DNA of 17,031 bases, taken from NCBI GenBank assembly GCA_937982065.1, contig CALJMO010000029.1, positions 1-17,031 of the forward strand, given 5' to 3'. Below, piece after piece: positions 6,275-13,049 of the stretch (its first letter is position 1; each line of letters starts with the position of its first letter). The notes below the pieces were generated by a model. The model was not told the origin of the DNA, did not search any database, and was given only the letters and a program-made list of their open reading frames with translations. This DNA is from an uncultured Collinsella sp. (lineage in GTDB: Bacteria; Actinomycetota; Coriobacteriia; Coriobacteriales; Coriobacteriaceae). The position numbers and the translations under genes are program-made.

Positions 6275-8095
6275 ATGTCCGTTGAGGTCATGAGGTCTGT
6301 GATCGAGGCCGCCGAGGGCCGCGTGCCCGTCGACACGCTGTTTACCAATGCGCAGATCGTCGACGTGTATGGCCAGCGTGTGGCGCCCGGCAGCGTTGCC
6401 GTCAAGGACGGTGTGATCGTCGGCGTGCTCTACGATGGTCGCGACGATGTCGCTGGCACCTACGAGGCTGCCGAGGTTATCGACTGCCAGGGTCGCTATC
6501 TCGCTCCCGGTTTTATTGACGGGCATCTGCATATCGAGTCTTCGAACATCCGTCCCGCCGAGTATGCTCGCATGGCCGCGACGCGCGGTACTACCACCGC
6601 CATTGCCGACAGCCACGAGATTGCCAATGTTGCCGGTCTCGACGGCTTGCGCTTTATGATCGAGGACGGCCGCCGCGCACCCATCTCCATCAAGTACATG
6701 ATGCCTTCGTGCGTGTCCGCGCTGCCCGACGAGCAGGCCGGTGCCGTTATTTCGGCTGCCGATATGCAGGCGTTTTTTGCCGAGCATCCGGGCGATGTCT
6801 TTGGTCTGGGCGAGATGATGAACCTGCCGGGCGTCTTTATGGCCGATCCCGAGACCTGCGCTCGCATTGACGCTGCCAATCAGACGCCGTCCAAACAGGT
6901 CGACGGCCATGCTCCGCTTGTTGCCGGCAAGGATCTCAACGCCTATGCCGCAGCGGGTATTATCGCCGACCACGAGTCGACGATTCCCGAGGAAGCGCTC
7001 GACAAGCTATCCCGCGGCATGTATGTCATGCTGCGCGAGGGCACCTGCAGCCATGACCTTGCCAACCTGTCGCCTATGCTGCTGGAAAACCCCGCCCGTG
7101 CTCGCCGTTGCTGCTTTGCGACCGACGACTGCGCTCCCTCCGACGCGCTTTCGACCGGCATGATCGACAACGCCTGCCGCGTGGCCATCGAGGCCGGCAT
7201 CGACCCGGTGGTCGCCATCTCCATGGCGTCTCTTTCCACGGCCGAGGCCTTTGGCCTGGACCACGGCTGTCGTGACCCGCATGAGCTCCGCGGCGCGATC
7301 GCTCCGGGCAAGCGCGCCGACCTGCTGGTGCTCGATGACCTGACCTTTGCCACGGCCCCGCATCGCGTGTATGCCGCCGGTGCGCTCGTGGCACAGGACG
7401 GCGCCTTTGTGGGCGAGGTTGCGCCCGAGACCGCTGAGGTCGCAGCGCTTGCCGATGAGCTGCGTGCTTCCGTTAAGCTGCCGAAGCTTTCGCTTGACGT
7501 GTTCGATTATGCCTTTAAGCCGGGCGAGGCGGTTATTGATGTGATCCCTGGCATGGCTATCACGGGCATGGTTCGTCCCGAGACTGACGAGGACTTGCGT
7601 CGCATTATGCTTATCGAGCGCCATGGCCGCGGCGTGTCGCTGCAGGCCGAGGGCGTCGACGGCGACGGTCCCGCCGGCATGGGGCTCGTCGGCAAGCATA
7701 TCGGTCGCGGCTGGGTGCGCGGCTTCACCATCACGGGCGGTGCCATTGCCTCCACGATCGGCCACGACTCGCACAACGTGTGCGTGGTGGGCGACAATGC
7801 GGCGGATATGATGGCTGCCGTTGAGGCCGTGGGCCAGGGCGGCCACGTGCTGGTGCGCAACGGCGAGGTCGTGGCGCGCATTCCGCTGGCGCTCGGTGGC
7901 CTTATGAGCGAGGGCACGGCCGAGGATGTTGCCGCGCAGCACGACGACTTTATGGTCAAGGCGCGCGCCATGGGTATTGAGCCGCCGCTCGACCCCATCA
8001 TGGGCATCATCTTCCTGCCCCTGCCGGTGATTCCGACGCTCCGCATCCGCCCCGAGGGCATGTTCGACGTCACCACCTTCACCTACGCCGACTAG
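6275..8095 (+). CDS. ade: Adenine deaminase
   Basis: Metal-dependent amidohydrolase that converts adenine to hypoxanthine and ammonia in purine salvage, cytoplasmic. The 606 residues are close to the size of characterised adenine deaminases (about 580-600). Metal-site motifs are PGFIDGHLHIESS (His84, His86), GLGEMM (Glu180), VDGHAP (His212), ADHEST (His233) and FATDD (Asp284/285). The conserved C-terminal domain includes GHDSHN and DPIMGIIFLPLPVIP. The frame is open back to 6008, but AAAGGAG at 6263-6269 with 5-nt spacing picks the ATG at 6275, and the N-terminal extension is unlike any protein. The stop codon TAG lies inside intergenic element copy B. Expression may be attenuated by the hairpin at 6219-6254. 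The gene stands alone between tyrS and the HAD gene. Confidence 0.95.
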   Translation: MSVEVMRSVIEAAEGRVPVDTLFTNAQIVDVYGQRVAPGSVAVKDGVIVGVLYDGRDDVAGTYEAAEVIDCQGRYLAPGFIDGHLHIESSNIRPAEYARMAATRGTTTAIADSHEIANVAGLDGLRFMIEDGRRAPISIKYMMPSCVSALPDEQAGAVISAADMQAFFAEHPGDVFGLGEMMNLPGVFMADPETCARIDAANQTPSKQVDGHAPLVAGKDLNAYAAAGIIADHESTIPEEALDKLSRGMYVMLREGTCSHDLANLSPMLLENPARARRCCFATDDCAPSDALSTGMIDNACRVAIEAGIDPVVAISMASLSTAEAFGLDHGCRDPHELRGAIAPGKRADLLVLDDLTFATAPHRVYAAGALVAQDGAFVGEVAPETAEVAALADELRASVKLPKLSLDVFDYAFKPGEAVIDVIPGMAITGMVRPETDEDLRRIMLIERHGRGVSLQAEGVDGDGPAGMGLVGKHIGRGWVRGFTITGGAIASTIGHDSHNVCVVGDNAADMMAAVEAVGQGGHVLVRNGEVVARIPLALGGLMSEGTAEDVAAQHDDFMVKARAMGIEPPLDPIMGIIFLPLPVIPTLRIRPEGMFDVTTFTYAD

Positions 8096-8139
8096 TCATC
8101 GGGGACGTTCTTAAACGACTAGTCGTCGGTGACACTCTT
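8089..8139 (+). repeat. 27-bp-spaced intergenic element, copy B
   Basis: Two related 24-bp stretches begin at 8089 and 8116, both starting CGACTAGTC. The first ends in GGGGACGTTCTT, the second in GGTGACACTCTT. The 12-bp perfect palindrome ACGACTAGTCGT is at 8115-8126. The left edge contains the last codon and TAG stop (8093-8095) of adenine deaminase. Copy 9161-9216 is a close inverted relative. Confidence 0.8.
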
Positions 8140-8202
8140 TGGCGTGTCGCCTTACGCCGCGACCGTGAGACCTCTGGCACGCGTGAGCTATTTGCCAGGT
8201 CC

Positions 8203-8231
8203 TTGTAACGTTTATGACTGCGGGGTCTTAT
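8203..8231 (+). promoter_or_regulatory. Candidate promoter of the first HAD gene
   Basis: TTGTAA (8203-8208) and TCTTAT (8226-8231) are 17 bp apart and each matches four of six consensus bases. Transcription would start near 8238, about where the hairpin at 8235-8296 begins. Confidence 0.35.
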
Positions 8232-8234
8232 TTG

Positions 8235-8296
8235 AGCTCCCTTTGGGTACGTTGGAATCGGATACACGCTCGATTCCAACAAGCCCGAAGGGAGCT
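8235..8296 (+). promoter_or_regulatory. Long hairpin burying the HAD ribosome-binding site
   Basis: Thirteen pairs (8235-8247 with 8284-8296, one G-U), a 3x3 internal loop, then ten perfect pairs (8251-8260 with 8271-8280) around a 10-nt loop. The ribosome-binding site AAGGGAG (8288-8294) of the HAD gene starting at 8302 lies wholly in the 3' arm. A short run TTTT (8296-8299) follows. It could block translation initiation until opened, or act as a weak attenuator. Confidence 0.75.
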
Positions 8297-8301
8297 TTTC
8301 T

Positions 8302-9096
8302 ATGTTTAAACTGATTGCATCCGATATGGACGGCACGTTGCTTGACGAAAACGGCCAGGTGCCTCCCGAAACCTATGAACTGATCCTGGCGCTACGCGAG
8401 CATGGCGTGCATTTTGCCGCATCGTCAGGTCGTCGCTACGATCGACTGTGCGAGTTCTTTGCGCCCGTTCGTGACAAGATGGACTTTGTCGCAGCTAACG
8501 GTGCCCAGGTCTACGCCGACGGAAAGATGGTGGACCGTGAGGTGTATTCGCACCTGGCGATTCGAAAGCTCGCCCAGGCCGTCGGGACGTTTCCCAATTT
8601 GCATCTTGCGCTCTTTGACCGAACCAAATCCTTCTTGCTCGATGACGAGTGCAAGTTCGTACGCGAGGTCGATAAGGACCTTCCCAATGCCGAGCGCATT
8701 TGGGAACTGCCCGATCCCAGCGTAAATATCATCAAGGCGAGTATCTTTTGCGATGACTGTGCCGTTATGGACAGCGCGTACGTGCTGCAGCGCGAACTTG
8801 GTCAGCTCTTTACCTTTGCGCCTTCGGGCAACGCGTGGATCGATGCCATGCAGCCCGGTGTGTCGAAGGCCTCGGGCATCGCACAGCTTGCGGAGCATTA
8901 CGGCATTGGACGCGACGAGATCATGGCGTTTGGCGACTCGATGAACGACTACGAGATCATTCGCTTTGTCGGCACGGGCTGCGCGATGGAAAACGCGCGT
9001 CCGGCGCTCAAAGCGGTGGCCGATCGTGTGGTGGGGCGCAACCGCGACCACGCTGTCCAGCAGGAGCTCCGCCGTGTGCTAGAGGGCCTCGCTTAA
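8302..9096 (+). CDS. Cof-type HAD-IIB family phosphatase
   Basis: Cytoplasmic haloacid-dehalogenase superfamily hydrolase of 264 residues, typical for Cof-type enzymes, which dephosphorylate sugar phosphates or cofactors such as FMN and PLP. Motif I is DMDGTLL (nucleophile Asp8, acid/base Asp10), motif II lies in ASSGR (Ser41 or Ser42), motif III is Lys189 in GVSKASG, and motif IV is GDSMND (Asp212, Asp216). The cap domain lies between motifs II and III, as in the IIB class. The substrate cannot be told from sequence. The ATG has AAGGGAG 7 nt upstream, but that site is sequestered in a long hairpin. The gene converges with a second Cof-type gene at 9214-10056; the proteins share the fold but are clearly different, so this is not a recent duplication. 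Confidence 0.92.
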   Translation: MFKLIASDMDGTLLDENGQVPPETYELILALREHGVHFAASSGRRYDRLCEFFAPVRDKMDFVAANGAQVYADGKMVDREVYSHLAIRKLAQAVGTFPNLHLALFDRTKSFLLDDECKFVREVDKDLPNAERIWELPDPSVNIIKASIFCDDCAVMDSAYVLQRELGQLFTFAPSGNAWIDAMQPGVSKASGIAQLAEHYGIGRDEIMAFGDSMNDYEIIRFVGTGCAMENARPALKAVADRVVGRNRDHAVQQELRRVLEGLA

Positions 9097-9098
9097 TC

Positions 9099-9144
9099 CG
9101 ACAGATGGGGACGTTCCCGTTCTGCCGGCAGTGGGGGACAGTCC
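9099..9144 (+). repeat. 27-bp-spaced intergenic element, copy C
   Basis: GGGGACGTTCC (9107-9117) and GGGACAGTCC (9135-9144) have the 27-bp offset (box starts 9108 and 9135). The palindrome CTGCCGGCAG (about 9122-9131) lies between them. It closely resembles copy A. It begins a few bases past the stop of the first HAD gene and points toward the inverted copy D. Confidence 0.75.
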
Positions 9145-9160
9145 TTGCAGCCTTTCGCGA

Positions 9161-9216
9161 AGAGTGTCCCTAACGACTAGTCATTCAAGAACGTCCCCAA
9201 TGACTACCAATGACTA
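9161..9216 (-). repeat. 27-bp-spaced intergenic element, copy D (inverted)
   Basis: Read on the minus strand, the GGGGACGTTC box (from about 9198) and GGGACACTC box (from 9170) are 27 bp apart. Between them lies GACTAGTC, the palindrome core also seen in copy B. At its left edge a 10-bp unit, TAGTCATTGG, is tandemly duplicated (9207-9216 and 9197-9206). The outer copy supplies the TAG stop of the second HAD gene. Confidence 0.8.
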
Positions 9217-10056
9217 GGCGAGGGCGGCCATGATGGTGCGGGCGACGCCGTCGTGGTCGTTGTCGAACTCGGTGATGGCGTCGGCGGCCTCACGGTCCTT
9301 GGGCTCGGCGTTGATCATGGCCATGCCGTGGCCCGCCGCCTGCAGCATGGGGATGTCGTTGATGTTGTCGCCGAAGGCCCAGGTGCCGGTAAGGGGCTCG
9401 CCCAGGTGCTCGCATAGCCACGTGAGGGCCGTTCCCTTGGTGGCGCCCTCGCCCATGACCTCGATATTCATGGCGTACGAACGCGTGACCTCAATGCCTC
9501 CGAGCGTGTCGAGCTCCGCCGCGATGGCGTCGCGATCGGCCGGGTCGTGCCAGTACATGGCGATGCGTTCGAGCGTCTCGACCTCGTCGATCTTGCTGTC
9601 GATATCCATGTCGATCGGTGTTCGTGTGCGCTTGAGCGAAGCCGCGATGTGGGGGTCGCCGCCGCAGAATTCGTCCAGGCGCGTGTAGAGCGAGCGGGGG
9701 AGGAAGCACTGTCCGTCCGCGAAGATATCGAAGGTGACGTCATGGCCGGCAGCAATGCTATGGACGCGGTGGGCGATGCCGCGGTCGAGCGGTCGGCTCA
9801 AGATGCACGTGGCGCGTGAGGCATCGGTGGGCGTACCGTCGTCGAGCTGCCAGACGCTGGCACCGTTGGCGCAGACCGCGTAGCGTACGGCGGGGTGAGC
9901 GAGGATGGGCTCAAAGATGCCCGACAGCGGACGCCCCGTGCACGGTACAAACTCAATGCCGCGACGTGCGAGCTCGTCGAGCATCGCCCAGGTGGCGTCG
10001 CTCATCTGCTTGTCACTCGTCAACAGCGTTCCATCCATATCGGAAAAAACAATCAT
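9214..10056 (-). CDS. Cof-type HAD-IIB family phosphatase
   Basis: Second haloacid-dehalogenase superfamily hydrolase, 280 residues, cytoplasmic, substrate unknown. Motif I is SDMDGTLL (Asp6, Asp8), motif II is CTGR (Thr40), motif III is Lys207 in GATKGTALTWL, and motif IV is GDNIND (Asp230, Asp234). The C2-type cap spans about 85-190. The sugar-phosphatase group is likely, but no specific substrate can be named. A modest AAAGGG lies 9 nt before the ATG. The start is only 26 bp past the hairpin that ends citrate synthase, so little room remains for a promoter; readthrough or a promoter inside gltA is possible. The stop codon is part of intergenic element copy D. Confidence 0.92.
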   Translation of the reverse strand: MIVFSDMDGTLLTSDKQMSDATWAMLDELARRGIEFVPCTGRPLSGIFEPILAHPAVRYAVCANGASVWQLDDGTPTDASRATCILSRPLDRGIAHRVHSIAAGHDVTFDIFADGQCFLPRSLYTRLDEFCGGDPHIAASLKRTRTPIDMDIDSKIDEVETLERIAMYWHDPADRDAIAAELDTLGGIEVTRSYAMNIEVMGEGATKGTALTWLCEHLGEPLTGTWAFGDNINDIPMLQAAGHGMAMINAEPKDREAADAITEFDNDHDGVARTIMAALA

Positions 10057-10081
10057 TCGATGCAGCCCTTTCTGCTGGCAT

Positions 10082-10120
10082 AAAAAGCGTGGCCGAGGGC
10101 GGTGATGCCCTGGCCACGCT
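10082..10120 (-). terminator. Intrinsic terminator of citrate synthase
   Basis: Nine perfect pairs (10086-10094 with 10112-10120), then GGGC with GCCC (10097-10100 with 10107-10110). On the minus strand it is followed by TTTT then ATGCC. It begins 24 bp past the citrate synthase stop and ends just before the second HAD gene, which lies downstream in the same direction. Confidence 0.85.
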
Positions 10121-10143
10121 CGGGTTCTATAACGGTCCGCGTC

Positions 10144-11562
10144 CTAGCGATCGGCGAGCGGCTTGTACTCCAGCGGCTCGATAACCGGGCGATACGCGGG
10201 ACGGATGATGCGATGCGCGCAGAAAAGCTCTTCCATGCGGTGCGCCGACCAGCCGGCCATACGGGCGACGGCGAACAGTGGCGTAAAGAGCGTCTCGGGC
10301 ACGCCGAGCATCTTGTAGATAAAGCCTGTGTACAGGTCGATGTTGGCGCAGATAGGCTTGGTCATGCCGTGGTCGCGCATCACCTGCGGTGCCAGGCGCT
10401 CGATGCGCTCGATGAGTGCGAACTCTTCGCCCAAGTCCTTCTTGGCTGCCAGCGAGCGCGCGTAACGGCGGCAGACCTCGGCGCGCGGGTCGCTGAGCGT
10501 ATAGACGGCGTGGCCCATGCCGTAGATGAGACCCGTGCCGTCGAAGGCCTGCTTGTCGAGGATCTTGCCCAGGTAGGCCGCGACCTCGTCCTCGTCCTCC
10601 CAGTTGGAGACATGCGCGCGGATGTCCTCGTGCATAGACACGACCTTGGCATTGGCACCGCCGTGGCGCGGGCCCTTGAGCGAGCCGATAGCCGCGGCGT
10701 AGGCGGAATACGGATCGGTGGCCGAAGACGACAGCACGCGGCAAGCGAAGGTGGAGTTGTTGCCGCCGCCGTGCTCGGCATGCAACATGAGCATAACGTC
10801 GAGCAGCATCGCCTCATCGCGGGTGAACGCCATGCCGCCGCGCAGGACCTGTAGGATGGTCTCGGCGGTGGAGAGACCGGGCGTAGGGTGCGGCACGTGA
10901 ACCTCGGAGCCGCGAAGCTTGGCGACCGAGGCCATGTGTGCGAAGGCGGCAATGCGCGGGAGACGTGCGAGCATGGAAATGGCGACGTCGATTTCGTGCT
11001 CGGGCGTGATCACGTCTGGTTCGGCATCGAAGGCGTAGAGCAGCAGCACGGCGCGCTGGAGCACGTTCATGATGCTCAACGACACCGTGGTCATGGGGAA
11101 CTCTTTGACGTACTCGTCGCTTAGATGTCTAAAGGCACCCAGGCGCTCGCAGAAGCCGTCGAGCTCTTCCTTGTTGGGCAGCGAACCCGTGATAAGCAGA
11201 TAGGCGACTTCCTCGTAGCCGTAGCGATTCTCGGCCTGGGCATTGTTGACCAGATCCTCGATGCTGTAGCCGCGAAGCGTGAGCTTGCCCTGATCGGGCA
11301 CGACCTTTCCGTCGACCTTGTTGTAGCCGTGCACATCCGAGATACGAGTGAGGCCCGCGACCACGCCCGAGCCGTCGGCATTGCGCAGGCCGCGCTTGAC
11401 ATTGTGCTCGACAAACAGGTCCTCGTCGTACGGGGCGGTCGGCAGGCCGTGGTAGAGGTTTTCGCTTTCGGGCGAAATCTGACGGCTCGCCTCGTAATCC
11501 AGAACCAGGCGGCTCAGGTGATCGTCGAAGCGGTAGTAGATTTTCTTGGCGTCGTAGGCCAT
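10144..11562 (-). CDS. gltA: Citrate synthase
   Basis: Condenses acetyl-CoA with oxaloacetate to citrate, the entry to the oxidative branch of the citric acid cycle and to glutamate carbon skeletons; cytoplasmic. The catalytic triad is visible: His264 in AEHGGGN, His351 in GMGHAVYTLSDPR, and Asp409 in NIDLYTG. Also present are GSLKGPRHGGANAKV (292-306) and the C-terminal MAGWSAH. At 472 residues it is longer than many bacterial citrate synthases (about 370-430), with extra sequence at the N-terminus (1-60). Methylcitrate synthase activity cannot be excluded from sequence. GGAGAGGAG sits just before the ATG. The ACT-domain gene lies 77 bp upstream in the same orientation, so the two may be cotranscribed. 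Terminator at 10082-10120. Confidence 0.95.
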   Translation of the reverse strand: MAYDAKKIYYRFDDHLSRLVLDYEASRQISPESENLYHGLPTAPYDEDLFVEHNVKRGLRNADGSGVVAGLTRISDVHGYNKVDGKVVPDQGKLTLRGYSIEDLVNNAQAENRYGYEEVAYLLITGSLPNKEELDGFCERLGAFRHLSDEYVKEFPMTTVSLSIMNVLQRAVLLLYAFDAEPDVITPEHEIDVAISMLARLPRIAAFAHMASVAKLRGSEVHVPHPTPGLSTAETILQVLRGGMAFTRDEAMLLDVMLMLHAEHGGGNNSTFACRVLSSSATDPYSAYAAAIGSLKGPRHGGANAKVVSMHEDIRAHVSNWEDEDEVAAYLGKILDKQAFDGTGLIYGMGHAVYTLSDPRAEVCRRYARSLAAKKDLGEEFALIERIERLAPQVMRDHGMTKPICANIDLYTGFIYKMLGVPETLFTPLFAVARMAGWSAHRMEELFCAHRIIRPAYRPVIEPLEYKPLADR

Positions 11563-11639
11563 GCGCGCTCCTCTCCGGTCCGCTTTGGGGCCGCGCGCTT
11601 GGACGATATGACGTCAAGCTGCCCCGAGCGGCTTGTTCG

Positions 11640-11927
11640 CTACAGGCGGTACATAAAGTTAAAGACGTCCTCGCGCTGGATGGACACGTTGACGCCCGAA
11701 AGCTCGCCGGCCTCGGCCAGGGCCTTCTGCAGCTCGGCGAAGTCGAGCTTGGACTCGGCGGTATCGGCCAGCATGGTCATGGTAAAGATGTCCTCGATAA
11801 TGGACTGCGTGATGTCGCGGATGTCGACGTTGGCCTCGCCCAGGACACGGGTGACGCCGGCGACGATACCGGGGCGGTTCTTGCCAAGGACGGTGATGAC
11901 GATGCGGGAGGACGAGATCTCGGCCAT
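11640..11927 (-). CDS. ACT-domain protein, UPF0237 family
   Basis: A 95-residue stand-alone ACT domain, a fold that usually binds amino acids or other small ligands for allosteric control. The core runs from about 8 to 75 with NRPGIVAGVTRVLGEANVDI (17-36) forming the first strand-helix; the end FNFMYRL fits the family. AAAGGG lies 6 nt before the ATG. Genes of this family often sit beside a UPF0210 (DUF711) gene. Here the next gene in the same direction is citrate synthase, after 77 bp, so a role in carbon/amino-acid signalling is only a suggestion. An inverted repeat overlaps a possible -10 box upstream. Confidence 0.9.
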   Translation of the reverse strand: MAEISSSRIVITVLGKNRPGIVAGVTRVLGEANVDIRDITQSIIEDIFTMTMLADTAESKLDFAELQKALAEAGELSGVNVSIQREDVFNFMYRL

Positions 11928-11974
11928 GGGAAACCCTTTCGCGTGATTGCGGCGCGCGCGGGGCGCTCCGCTAC

Positions 11975-11997
11975 GGTACAGTGTTCATCATTGTACC
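11975..11997 (-). promoter_or_regulatory. Inverted repeat overlapping a candidate promoter of the ACT gene
   Basis: GGTACA (11975-11980) and TGTACC (11992-11997) are perfect inverted arms with an 11-bp spacer. On the minus strand the right arm overlaps TACAAT (11990-11995), a good -10 box pointing toward the ACT gene. A matching -35 is not clear. The arrangement suggests a repressor operator. Confidence 0.4.
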
Positions 11998-12323
11998 TGT
12001 CTGGCGCAAAAAAGGCGCGCTCGCTGCGGCGTTACATGCCTGCAACATGAGCGTAAGGGGGAAGGCCGTACGGGGAAGAGCCGTCTGGCGCGTGTCCGGC
12101 TCGTGTTGGGTTGATTTCCGATCTCAGCCGAACACATTGAGCGGACAGGCCGTTCCCGCAGTCAGCCGAACGCCTCCGACGGCTGATTCCGAACTGGAAG
12201 CGGAGGGCATCCCCGCCCTTCGGTAGGGGATACCGCTCCGCGGCGCATGCCGCGGGCGGCGCCCCTATCGGACCACCGTGACCTCAGTTGGGATGGGCCC
12301 AGCACTGCCGCGTACTCGGTGAG
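11998..12323. other. Gene-free stretch between the ACT promoter and the integrase remnant
   Basis: No reading frame here looks like protein. Contents: the direct repeat CAGCCGAAC (about 12125 and 12163), a 7-bp stem TCAGCCG/CGGCTGA around 12161-12185, and the large inverted repeat at 12221-12270. No tRNA or classical attachment site was recognised. This is the boundary between core genes and the accessory segment. Confidence 0.5.
12221..12270. repeat. Large imperfect inverted repeat
   Basis: Outer arms CGGTAGGGG (12221-12229) and CCCCTATCG (12262-12270) pair over nine positions (one G-T). Inside, CCGC and CCGCGG (12233-12243, one bulge at 12237) pair with CCGCGGGCGG (12250-12259) around a CGCATG loop. 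About 19 pairs in 50 nt. No T-run follows on either strand. It lies 54 bp past the end of the integrase remnant. Confidence 0.6.
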
Positions 12324-13049
12324 CTAGAGCCAACTGTTCGTCTTCACGTCGCGTATGGCGATATTTCGGTCGTCCGGCTCGGTGATGCCGTAGCCGAACG
12401 CCTGGAGCGTCTCGATGGACTCCTGGATCCTCTGTTGGAACATGGGACCCGGATCGACCCTCGGCCCGAGGTGCCCGCGCCAAAGGCACGGCGTGGCGCG
12501 CAGCATGTTATGGATTTTGGAGATGGGCTCGATGTCGGCGTAGACGTTGAGCGTCGCCATGGCGTCCTTGTGGCCGAGGATCGATTGGAGCGCCTTGATA
12601 TCGCCGCCTTGGCGGATCCACTGCGTTGCGAACGTGTGGCGAAGGCCGTGGAACGTGATCAGCTCGTCGTTGGTGCCCATGAGGCCGTTGGTCTCCGAGA
12701 ACGTCTTGAACGCCCTGCGGATATAGCTTGTCGTCGCGAAGGTCGCGCCCGGCTCCGACAGGATGTAGCAGTCCCCGATCTCGACCGCCCCGGTAAGGCC
12801 GCGCAAGCGCAGCTTTCCGCAGTCGATCTCGTGGGTCTCCTTCAGGAAGGGGAGTAGGCCGACCGGGTCGATGGGGATACCCCTGGCGTCATGGGTCTTG
12901 GTGTCCTTGATAAACGAACCCATTCCCTTCGCGTACGCCACCGAGTGTCTGATCGAGATCAGGCCCGTCTCGAAATCCACATCGCACCACCGAAGGCCGC
13001 AGACCTCGCCGATTCGCATCCCCGTGTGCAGGGCGAGTACGACCGCCCT
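12324..13049 (-). pseudogene. Tyrosine recombinase/integrase, N-terminally truncated
   Basis: The open frame encodes about 240 residues of a phage/ICE-type integrase catalytic domain. Counting from the first ATG (13019), active-site residues are all present: Arg2 (TGMRIGE), Lys41 (DTKTHD), His124-x2-Arg127 (HGLRH), His150 (LGHKD) and Tyr160 (NVYAD). What is missing is the N-terminal arm-binding and core-binding part, normally 150 or more residues. Reading upstream in frame, typical integrase sequence (AVVLALHTG) continues to 13049, then meets TAG at 13050-13052, the stop of the XRE gene. No ribosome-binding site lies before ATG 13019. The most likely reading is a remnant left by a deletion or recombination, although a free catalytic domain could still be made. 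The tail past Tyr160 is about 70 residues, longer than usual. Confidence 0.8.

Noticed and set aside
7007..7942. 311-codon frame antisense to adenine deaminase
   Set aside because: Codon-bias shadow; the plus-strand frame has all the metal-binding motifs.
6065..9216. CRISPR-like array because of regular spacing
   Set aside because: Copies lie in separate intergenic regions, with two boxes each and no spacers; no cas genes.
11981..12226. 81-codon frame in the gap before the integrase remnant
   Set aside because: No ribosome-binding site, composition unlike protein, and it overlaps the putative ACT promoter and repeats.
11998..12323. tRNA gene or tRNA-derived attachment site for the integrase
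   Set aside because: No T-loop-like GTTCRANYC or cloverleaf was found in this stretch.
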